Positions 6,914 through 12,423 of a stretch of DNA of 15,605 nucleotides are shown here, one piece after another. How positions within the stretch are numbered: the stretch's first letter is position 1; each line of letters opens with the position of its first letter. A model generated the notes under the pieces. It ran no database searches. It was not told the origin of the DNA and was given only the letters and a program-made list of their open reading frames with translations. The translations under genes and the position numbers were made by a program. Source of the DNA: Parcubacteria group bacterium CG_4_9_14_0_2_um_filter_35_11 (lineage in GTDB: Bacteria; Patescibacteriota; Minisyncoccia; Minisyncoccales; GCA-002788555); assembly GCA_002788555.1 (NCBI GenBank), contig PFRL01000001.1, forward strand, positions 12,033 to 27,637, in the 5' to 3' direction.

Positions 6914-6919
6914 CTGGGA

Positions 6920-7270
6920 CTATTTTACTAATTCTATCTTAACCATTCTTGCTCTGTCGGTTGCTCTCCTCCCAATTTTGGTAAGTCTCGTATAGCCACC
7001 TTTTCTTTCTTTTAATGAAGGACTAATTTCTTTAACTAATTTTTGGACTATTTTTTCTGAGAAATATTTTCTTAAATTCCTTATTGCTGCTATATTTCCT
7101 CTTTTTGCTATGGTGATTTTCTTCTCAATAAACCGTTTCAATTCTTTTGCTCGAGGTTCGGTAATAATGATATGTTCTTTTAAAATTAAATTGCTTCCCA
7201 GACTTTTAAATAGGGCTTTGCGCTGATTTATCTCTCGATGGAATTTCCTTCCTTTTTTCAAATGCCTCAT
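6920..7270 (-). CDS. rplQ: 50S ribosomal protein L17
   Basis: L17 (116 aa), a large-subunit protein near the exit tunnel. It starts with the canonical MRHLKKGRKFHRE-NQRKALFKSL block. TEPRAKELKRFIEKKITIAKRG follows in the middle, and the C-terminus is GGYTRLTKIGRRATDRARMVKIELV. Length and motifs are normal. It follows rpoA by 41 bases, the usual end of the alpha operon. Here the cluster continues after a 109-base palindromic spacer into rplM-rpsI. No Shine-Dalgarno is seen before the ATG. Confidence 0.97.
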   Translation of the reverse strand: MRHLKKGRKFHREINQRKALFKSLGSNLILKEHIIITEPRAKELKRFIEKKITIAKRGNIAAIRNLRKYFSEKIVQKLVKEISPSLKERKGGYTRLTKIGRRATDRARMVKIELVK

Positions 7271-7311
7271 ATAATAAAAAACAGTATAGGTCTAAAATAA
7301 TTGGGGACAAC

Positions 7312-8229
7312 TTATTGCTTTAATTCCAAGCTCTTCTTTTTTAATCTTCTTTTTATCTCTTTTATCCCTTTTTCTCCTAGTCCTTTCATCTTGCTAAGAT
7401 CTTTTTCTTTTATTTTTAAAAGTTTGTTCAGGGTTGTAATGTCATTCTCTTTAAGGGCATTTATAGTCCTAGTCGATAATTTCAAATCTTCCCAGGTAGG
7501 CTCTTTTTCTCCTTTCTTTTCTGCTTGGAGCGTGGGTTTTCCCCCAGTAAGGAGTGCTTCACCAATTTTCTCAAGATGTTGAGTTAAGATTCTGCAGGTC
7601 TCTTTTAAAGCCCATTCAGGATCAATGCTCCCATCTGTTTCTATTTCCATCTTTAATTTATTATAATCCGTCCTTTTTTCAAACCTTATATTTTCTACCC
7701 AGAAAGCTACTTTTCGAATAGGACTGAATATAGCATCAACATATATCACTCCAACTGGAGAGCCCTCTTCTTTAAGTTCTTCTGCCATTACATAACCAAA
7801 GCCTTTGCGAACTTGAATTTCCATCTCAAGCTTTGCTCTTGGAGAAGTCAGAGAAGCAATGTGTTGAGATTTATTCACAATCTCAACCTGAGAAGGGGTT
7901 TTGATATCTCCGGCTTTCACCTCTTTTTTACCACTTGCTTTCAATTCAATCTTCTGAGGTTCTTCTCCAAAAAGTTTTAACCTTACTTGTTTTAAATTTA
8001 AAAGTATATTTAAAACATCTTCTTTGATTCCGGGGATAGTACTAAATTCATTAGATACACCTTTAATTCTAACTTGGGTGATTGCTGCTCCTTCAATAGA
8101 AGAAAGTAAAACTCGACGAAGGGTGTTCCCTATAGTAATTCCATAACCGGGGTAAAGCGGTCTTATCTCAAAAAGAATTTTTTTTGCATCTTTATCTAAA
8201 ATTTTTATAGAATCGGGTAAAGTAATCAT
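7312..8229 (-). CDS. rpoA: DNA-directed RNA polymerase subunit alpha
   Basis: Alpha subunit (305 aa) that dimerises to start RNA polymerase assembly and contacts promoter DNA and activators. The N-terminal dimerisation domain contains PGYGITIGNTLRRVLLSSIEGAAIT (27-51) and the VGVIYVDAIFSPIRKVAFWVEN region. The C-terminal domain spans about 243-305: it has LSTRTINALKENDITTLNKLL, with an Arg in the position of the UP-element-binding R265 of E. coli. The helix-hairpin-helix KMKGLGEKGIKEIKRRL follows. Both domains are intact, joined by a charged linker. The gene lies 76 bases after rpsD and 41 bases before rplQ. Confidence 0.98.
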   Translation of the reverse strand: MITLPDSIKILDKDAKKILFEIRPLYPGYGITIGNTLRRVLLSSIEGAAITQVRIKGVSNEFSTIPGIKEDVLNILLNLKQVRLKLFGEEPQKIELKASGKKEVKAGDIKTPSQVEIVNKSQHIASLTSPRAKLEMEIQVRKGFGYVMAEELKEEGSPVGVIYVDAIFSPIRKVAFWVENIRFEKRTDYNKLKMEIETDGSIDPEWALKETCRILTQHLEKIGEALLTGGKPTLQAEKKGEKEPTWEDLKLSTRTINALKENDITTLNKLLKIKEKDLSKMKGLGEKGIKEIKRRLKKKSLELKQ

Positions 8230-8306
8230 AATAAATATAGGTCAAAACTTGTAAAAGAAATTTTAAAAGTGGTTAAAAATAAGAACCAAAATGATTGAGA
8301 GTATTA

Positions 8307-8930
8307 TTAAGAATAAAATGCCAAAACTAAGGGAATATTTATTTTTACTCCTATCTCTTCGGACTTTGGTTCTCGAACGACCTTTATAAAACCTTTATCT
8401 TTATCAAAAGAAAGCCAGGAAGGGATGTTTTCCGGTTTGATTAAAGAAATAATATTTTTAAAATAGGGAATATTTTTCGATTTTTCTTTTAATTTAATCT
8501 CGTCGCCTATCTTTACTTCCTGGGTAGGAATATTAACTTTTTTACCATTTAAAAGAAAATGGGAGTGGGAGATTAATTGCTTGGCACTATCTCGCGACTT
8601 TGCAAACCCTACTCTGTAAATAATATTCAAAAGAGATTTTTCTACTCTTTTTAGTAGAATTTCTGAAACATCTTCTCTCCCTCTTTTTTTGAGAATCTCT
8701 TTAATAATTTTTTTAAAATGGCGTTCATCTATTCCGTAAATCTTCTTTAATTTTTGAGCTTCTCTTAATTGACTACCGTATTCAGAGATTCTTATCCTTC
8801 TACGTTTGGGAGGAAGACCGGGTGGATAGGGTTTTCGCAGAAAGGGACACTTTTGGGAAACACATTTATCTCCCTTTAAAAAAAGTTTTTCTCCAGCTCT
8901 TCGGCAAATTTTACATTTCGAATTTTCCAT
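8307..8930 (-). CDS. rpsD: 30S ribosomal protein S4 (zinc-binding form)
   Basis: S4 (207 aa), a primary 16S rRNA binder that nucleates small-subunit assembly. The N-terminus has four cysteines (C6, C9, C23, C28) in a CxxC...C....C zinc-knuckle arrangement. This is followed by the PGLPPKRRRIRISEYGSQLREAQKLKKIYGI block. An S4 RNA-binding domain spans about 95-155 (VGFAKSRDSAKQLISHSHFLLNGKKVNIP). In E. coli S4 represses its own alpha operon by binding the leader before rpsM, and this window has a strong structured spacer at that place. The start has only an AGGA four bases before the ATG. The gene is separated from rpsK by a repeat-filled 135-base spacer. Confidence 0.97.
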   Translation of the reverse strand: MENSKCKICRRAGEKLFLKGDKCVSQKCPFLRKPYPPGLPPKRRRIRISEYGSQLREAQKLKKIYGIDERHFKKIIKEILKKRGREDVSEILLKRVEKSLLNIIYRVGFAKSRDSAKQLISHSHFLLNGKKVNIPTQEVKIGDEIKLKEKSKNIPYFKNIISLIKPENIPSWLSFDKDKGFIKVVREPKSEEIGVKINIPLVLAFYS

Positions 8931-8935
8931 ATATC

Positions 8936-8966
8936 CTACGAAATTACGAATTTTTTACCAATATAC
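8936..8966. repeat. 31-bp dispersed repeat, copy 1 (rpsK-rpsD spacer)
   Basis: Positions 8936-8966 are the exact reverse complement of 10341-10371 in the infA-rpmJ spacer, and one partial copy lies at 6878-6897. Its left part (CCTACGAA..TTACGAATTT) recurs in direct orientation at 8971-8988 with one base deleted. It ends a few bases before the rpsD ATG and supplies part of the AGGA that could serve as its ribosome-binding site. Confidence 0.85.
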
Positions 8967-8989
8967 TAACCCTACGAATTACGAATTTG

Positions 8990-9065
8990 TACGAATATAC
9001 GAATAAAGAATTCGTAAATATTCGTAACCGATTGCCCAATTCGTAAATTCGTATCTAGCAATCGG
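8990..9065. repeat. Two consecutive inverted repeats after rpsK
   Basis: The first is a 15-bp stem with a two-base bulge: TACGAATATACGAAT (8990-9004) pairs with ATTCGT (9010-9015) and ATATTCGTA (9018-9026) around a five-base loop. The second is CCGATTGC (9028-9035) with GCAATCGG (9058-9065), which begins directly after the rpsK stop and encloses TTCGTA-type repeats. Neither stem has a T-run for termination. Confidence 0.75.
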
Positions 9066-9518
9066 CTAGACTCTCCTTGGTTTTGGGGGCCGGCAACCGT
9101 TATGAGGAATGGGCGTGACATCTTTTACCGAAACAATATTAACACCCCTTGTGGCTAAAGCTCTTAAGGCCGATTCTCTTCCTTGTCCTATTCCTTTAAT
9201 TAAAACATCTACCTCTTTGATACCTGTTTTATCTATCATATTAGCTGCGAATTCTGCTGTTTTGGTAGCAGCAAATGGTGTACCCTTTTTTGTTCCCTTA
9301 AACCCTATCTTTCCAGCGCTTGTCCAAAAAATGACATGACCTTTATCATCGGTAAGGGTCATCATCGTATTATTATAAGTAGACTGAATATAAATTTTAC
9401 CCTTTTCAATTTTCTTTCTGACTTTTGGACTTATTTCTTTAGTAATCCGTTCTTCGATTTTTTCTCGCTCTTTTAAAAGGGTTTCTTTGGTCGGTTTTAT
9501 AACACGTTTTTTCCCCAT
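9066..9518 (-). CDS. rpsK: 30S ribosomal protein S11
   Basis: S11 (150 aa), on the platform of the small subunit near the mRNA exit. The core starts near residue 39 (GKIYIQSTYNNTMMTLTD). Next come SAGKIGFKGTKKGTPFAATKTAEFAA and IKGIGQGRESALRALATRGVNI. The C-terminus is the canonical VTPIPHNGCRPPKPRRV. The usual protein is ~129 aa; here a charged N-terminal segment about 20 residues longer than in E. coli precedes the core. ATG at 9518, 63 bases after the rpsM stop. No Shine-Dalgarno is present. Confidence 0.97.
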   Translation of the reverse strand: MGKKRVIKPTKETLLKEREKIEERITKEISPKVRKKIEKGKIYIQSTYNNTMMTLTDDKGHVIFWTSAGKIGFKGTKKGTPFAATKTAEFAANMIDKTGIKEVDVLIKGIGQGRESALRALATRGVNIVSVKDVTPIPHNGCRPPKPRRV

Positions 9519-9581
9519 ATTATATAAAAATATCTTATAGAATAAACCTCTTTAAAATTGGCATATTAATTGGACCTTGAT

Positions 9582-9971
9582 CTATGTTGGGATAGGTGCC
9601 TTTCTCCGTCCACTACTTACAGTTTTTCTCACATTCCCCCTTACTGTTCTTGAGTTATGACGCGTAGCCTGGCCCCGAACTGGTAGGCCTTTGACATGCC
9701 TCATACCTCGCCACGAACCAATTTCTTTTAATCTTCTAATATTCATCATTATTTCTCGACGTAATTCTCCTTCTATTTTATATTGTTTCTCTACAATATT
9801 TTTCAATTTTTCTAACTCTTGTGAAGAGAGGGTTTCCGTTCTTTTAGAAAAGTTGATTTTTGCTTCACTTAAAATTTTTTTTGCCAAAGATAAACCTACC
9901 CCATAAATAGAAGTAAGGGATATTAAAATTTGTTTTTTATCTGGAATATTAACACCAGCAATTCTTACCAT
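9582..9971 (-). CDS. rpsM: 30S ribosomal protein S13
   Basis: S13 (129 aa), in the small-subunit head at the bridge to the large subunit. It begins with the canonical MVRIAGVNIPDKKQILISLTSIYGVG and includes the RLKEIGSWRGMRHVKGLPVRGQ motif and TRHNSRTVRG. The frame is open 21 codons further upstream to an ATG at 10034, but that stretch is made of hairpin repeat. The ATG at 9971 matches the family start and has a GGAG 8 bases before it. That GGAG is inside the 3' arm of a strong hairpin, so initiation may be controlled. Confidence 0.97.
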   Translation of the reverse strand: MVRIAGVNIPDKKQILISLTSIYGVGLSLAKKILSEAKINFSKRTETLSSQELEKLKNIVEKQYKIEGELRREIMMNIRRLKEIGSWRGMRHVKGLPVRGQATRHNSRTVRGNVRKTVSSGRRKAPIPT

Positions 9972-9979
9972 AATTAAAT

Positions 9980-10057
9980 CTCCAAATTGCTTTTGCAATT
10001 TGGAGGCCACACTTATGTTATTTGTGGTCTCCAAATTTGCCTCTGCAAATTTGGAGA
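9980..10057 (-). promoter_or_regulatory. Tandem-hairpin leader in the rpmJ-rpsM spacer, burying the rpsM Shine-Dalgarno
   Basis: Read on the minus strand: arm A TCTCCAAATTTGC (10057-10045), loop, arm A' GCAAATTTGGAGA (10040-10028); then CCACA...TGTGG (10027-10023 with 10011-10007); then arm B CTCCAAATTGC (10005-9995), AAAA loop, arm B' GCAATTTGGAG (9990-9980). The last GGAG (9983-9980) is the rpsM Shine-Dalgarno, 8 bases before the ATG. A' can instead pair with B, extended through CCACA/TGTGG, so mutually exclusive folds are possible. The element fills the space from 4 bases after the rpmJ stop to 9 bases before rpsM. It may be a translational control element like the S4-binding alpha-operon leader, or a palindromic repeat insertion. 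Confidence 0.6.
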
Positions 10058-10061
10058 AGTG

Positions 10062-10178
10062 TTAGCCTTGTCTTTGTTTGTGTTTTGGATTCTTTTTACA
10101 AATAACGTAAACCTTGCCTTTCCTTTTAATAATCTTGCAATCTTTACAAATTTTTTTCACCGATGATTTTATTTTCAT
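10062..10178 (-). CDS. rpmJ: 50S ribosomal protein L36
   Basis: A 38-aa protein, translated by eye: it begins MKIKSSVKKICKDCKIIKRK and ends VICKKNPKHKQRQG. These are the hallmarks of L36, the smallest large-subunit protein, including the C-C-C-H zinc site (C11, C14, C27, H33) and the invariant PKHKQRQG tail. ATG at 10178, TAA at 10064-10062. It lies between infA and rpmM's usual partner rpsM, which is the normal order. A 195-base structured spacer separates it from infA and a hairpin leader separates it from rpsM. No clear Shine-Dalgarno precedes the ATG. Confidence 0.96.
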   Translation of the reverse strand: MKIKSSVKKICKDCKIIKRKGKVYVICKKNPKHKQRQG

Positions 10179-10205
10179 ACCGAAACCGCTATACGAATTT
10201 ATTCA

Positions 10206-10306
10206 CCCCGCACTTAATACTTGTTAATTATTAAATCTCTGTAATGAATCTGCTTTTAATGATTAATATGACCGGAAGCGTAAACTCGCAGAGATTAAGT
10301 GCGGGG
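10206..10306. repeat. 101-bp inverted-repeat-bounded element between infA and rpmJ
   Basis: Perfect 13-bp terminal inverted repeats, CCCCGCACTTAAT (10206-10218) and ATTAAGTGCGGGG (10294-10306). An inner pair, AATCTCTG (10234-10241) with CAGAGATT (10289-10296), overlaps the right terminus by three bases and can extend the stem after a bulge. The centre holds the near-palindrome TTAATGATTAA. Flanking AATTTATTC (10196-10204) and GAATAAATT (10328-10336) can lengthen the structure outward. No coding potential is evident; it could be a MITE-like insertion or a structured RNA leader of rpmJ. Confidence 0.7.
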
Positions 10307-10323
10307 CGGGTCTACGCTTTCGG

Positions 10324-10371
10324 ATACGAATAAATTATTCGTATATTGGTAAAAAATTCGTAATTTCGTAG
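10324..10371. repeat. Hairpin plus 31-bp dispersed repeat, copy 2 (infA-rpmJ spacer)
   Basis: ATACGAAT (10324-10331) pairs with ATTCGTAT (10337-10344). The right arm runs into positions 10341-10371, the exact reverse complement of 8936-8966. The repeat ends two bases before the infA stop codon. Both copies therefore abut gene ends without disturbing the reading frames. Confidence 0.85.
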
Positions 10372-10373
10372 AA

Positions 10374-10592
10374 TTATTTTTTTCGATACACTATCCTTCC
10401 TCTGGTGCCATCGTAAGGAGAAACTTCTACATTTACTCGATCCCCTGGTAAAATTCTAATAAAATTTAATCTCATTTTACCAGAGAGATGAGCTAAAATC
10501 TCTTTTCCATCAGAAAGTTTCACTCTAAAAGTAGTATTTGGTAACGCTTCGATCACCTCCCCTTCCTTAAAATATCTGACTTTTTTCACCAC
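10374..10592 (-). CDS. infA: Translation initiation factor IF-1
   Basis: IF-1 (72 aa), an OB-fold protein that occupies the ribosomal A site during initiation. Motifs: EGEVIEALPNTTFRVKLSDGKEILAHLSGKMR, then FIRILPGDRVNVEVSPYDGTRGRIVYR, matching the whole family length. The start codon is GTG (10592-10590), followed immediately by a second GTG, so either could be used. There is no Shine-Dalgarno. A promoter-like sequence precedes it and it is the first gene of the ribosomal cluster. A palindrome-rich spacer follows the stop codon. Confidence 0.97.
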   Translation of the reverse strand: MVKKVRYFKEGEVIEALPNTTFRVKLSDGKEILAHLSGKMRLNFIRILPGDRVNVEVSPYDGTRGRIVYRKK

Positions 10593-10612
10593 AAGATTTG
10601 TAATTTGTAAAT

Positions 10613-10642
10613 TATATTAGCAAATTCAAAAATAATTATCAA
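10613..10642 (-). promoter_or_regulatory. Candidate promoter of the infA ribosomal cluster
   Basis: On the minus strand TTGATA (10642-10637), an 18-base spacer, then TAATAT (10618-10613), overlapping a TATAAT at 10616-10611. It lies in the 58-base gap between the rseP stop and the infA GTG, about 20 bases before the latter. Spacing and hexamers fit sigma-70. Confidence 0.5.
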
Positions 10643-10650
10643 GTCTTCTT

Positions 10651-11757
10651 TCATCCTAACAGTCCTAATAATCTTTTTATGTCTTGAAGGCTTACTATAA
10701 GCATTAAAATTAACAAAATGGCAAAACCTATATTATTGACCAGATTTTCAATCTTAGGATTTATAGGATGCTTTCTGATACTTTCGACAAAGAGAAAGAT
10801 TAATCTCCCACCATCAAGGGCTGGGAAGGGCAGAATATTTATAATAGCAAGATTTAAAGATAAAATAGCGGTAAATTGTAAAACATAAATCCAACCAAGA
10901 TTTACCATTTGAGAAACCAAAAGTCCAATACCAATAGGTCCTGTCAATTCTACTCCTTTAAGTGGTTTGCCAACTACTGCCCCTTTTAGAGCTTTAAAAA
11001 TATATTCCAGCGTGGTCTTTGTTAACCAAAAAGTATTCTCAACTCCTTTTAAAATGGATTTATACCAAGGATAAGAGATTCTCGCGGTTTTGACCATTAC
11101 TATTCCAATTGGTCCTTCGTCTTGGGGTGGATTTTCTCGAGCGATAACCTTTTTTTCTAAGGTCTGATTTCTTCGTTGCAAAGTTATGACAAGTTCTTGA
11201 CCCGGATATCTTTCAGTAAAATCTTTAACATCCCAAACCTTTTTTATCTCTTTTTCTTCTCCTGATTCTGGCTCTCGGATTTTTAAAACTTTATCGCCCA
11301 TTTTTATTCCTGATATTTCGGCAGGAGAATTTTTTGCCACTTCGACAATGGAGATTCCTACATCTCTGGCACCTACTGGAATTTCATCTTTTATCGCCTC
11401 AGGTAAACCAATAGAAAAACCAATAGAAAATAAAATTACAGCTAAAAGAAAATTAGCTACCACGCCCGCAAGAACAATGAAAAATCGTGCTTTCAAGCTT
11501 TTGGAATAAAAGGAATATGACTCTTTTTTTTCAGGGTCATCTATTCCCTGAATTTTAACAAATCCTCCCCCAGGAAAAAGACCGATAGAATAAGTTGTGT
11601 CTCCTTTTTTCTTTTTAAAAATCCGTGGTGGGTAGCCAATACAAAATTCCTCTACCACTAGATTGGTTTTTTTAGCAACAATAAAATGAAAAGATTCATG
11701 AGAAATTATTAATATACTTATCACTAAGATAAAAGTGAAAATAGTTAAAAATAGCAT
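10651..11757 (-). CDS. rseP: RIP-family site-2 zinc metalloprotease (RseP-like)
   Basis: Intramembrane protease (368 aa) that cuts substrates within the membrane, typically anti-sigma factors or signal-peptide remnants. The zinc motif HESFH is at 20-24 (H20, E21, H24) inside the first transmembrane segment. SIGLFPGGGFVKIQG (57-71) is the membrane-associated loop. A transmembrane segment lies at about 92-112, a single PDZ domain at about 134-206, and the second active-site motif NILPFPALDGGRL at 307-319 with zinc ligand D315. A final transmembrane helix ends the protein. All catalytic residues are present. No anti-sigma factor is nearby, so the substrate is unknown. It lies 91 bases after frr and just before the infA promoter. 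Confidence 0.94.
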   Translation of the reverse strand: MLFLTIFTFILVISILIISHESFHFIVAKKTNLVVEEFCIGYPPRIFKKKKGDTTYSIGLFPGGGFVKIQGIDDPEKKESYSFYSKSLKARFFIVLAGVVANFLLAVILFSIGFSIGLPEAIKDEIPVGARDVGISIVEVAKNSPAEISGIKMGDKVLKIREPESGEEKEIKKVWDVKDFTERYPGQELVITLQRRNQTLEKKVIARENPPQDEGPIGIVMVKTARISYPWYKSILKGVENTFWLTKTTLEYIFKALKGAVVGKPLKGVELTGPIGIGLLVSQMVNLGWIYVLQFTAILSLNLAIINILPFPALDGGRLIFLFVESIRKHPINPKIENLVNNIGFAILLILMLIVSLQDIKRLLGLLG

Positions 11758-11848
11758 ATTAAATTTAGCATTCGATTATATTCCAAGCTATTTAAAATTG
11801 TAAGATAAGAAAGTTAAAAATAAAACGCAAAGAGAAAAATTAGTCTAA

Positions 11849-12415
11849 TTAACTTATGATTTCTTTAATTTTTCTTTCTTTTAATTCATCAACTTTTATC
11901 TGGAATTCATCAATCAATTTTTGAAGTTCGTCTTTACCCCTAAATTTCTCGTCTTCTGAGATTTCTCCTTTTCGCTCCATTTCCTGAAGATTATGCCACG
12001 CTTTTTCCCGAATTTGTCTTAAACTTTTCCTCGCCTTCTCGGTCTTTTGATTCAAGAGCTTTACCATTTTCTCTCTGTCTTCTTGAGTAAAAGGTGGAAA
12101 ACTGAATAACACTCGTCCTTCCTCACTTTTTATATTTCCGCCAAGTCCTGAATTAAAAATAGCCTTTTCAATGTTTTTGATTGAAGATTTGTCCCAAGGC
12201 TCAATTGAAATGCTATTGGAATCAGAAAAGGCAAGGGAAGCAATCTCTTTTAGAGAGAGTTTTGAGTCGTAATATTCGACAGAAATATTAGCGATAAGAT
12301 CGAGAGAGAGTCTGGAACCCCGGAATGCCAAGATTTCTTTAGAAAACCAATCCAGGGTTTTTTGAAATGCCTCTTTAATACTCTTTAGGATATTTTCAAT
12401 ATTAGCCAAGGACAT
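11849..12415 (-). CDS. frr: Ribosome recycling factor
   Basis: RRF (188 aa), which with EF-G splits post-termination ribosomes. The two domains are visible: helices at the N-terminus and from about 118 to the end (KMVKLLNQKTEKARKSLRQIREKAWHNLQEM ... ERKIKEI) form the three-helix bundle. The middle beta domain has ISVEYYDSKLSLKEIASL, the SISIEPWDKSSIKNIEKAI segment and GLGGNIKSEEGRVLFSFPPFT. Length is near the usual ~185. The ATG is 8 bases after the stop of the beta-propeller gene, indicating co-transcription. The usual neighbours pyrH and tsf are not present here. Confidence 0.95.
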   Translation of the reverse strand: MSLANIENILKSIKEAFQKTLDWFSKEILAFRGSRLSLDLIANISVEYYDSKLSLKEIASLAFSDSNSISIEPWDKSSIKNIEKAIFNSGLGGNIKSEEGRVLFSFPPFTQEDREKMVKLLNQKTEKARKSLRQIREKAWHNLQEMERKGEISEDEKFRGKDELQKLIDEFQIKVDELKERKIKEIIS

Positions 12416-12423
12416 TTTTATTA

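Noticed and set aside
8931..9065. CRISPR array
   Set aside because: Repeats are short, palindromic, irregularly spaced and overlap each other; no regular spacer pattern and no cas gene.
9972..10034. 21-codon N-terminal extension of rpsM from an ATG at 10034
   Set aside because: The extension is translated hairpin repeat, does not resemble S13, and the family start MVRIAGVNIPDKK with a GGAG upstream lies at 9971.
10179..10373. tRNA or other known RNA gene in the infA-rpmJ gap
   Set aside because: No cloverleaf, no TTCGA-type T-loop in context and no CCA end; only inverted repeats are evident.
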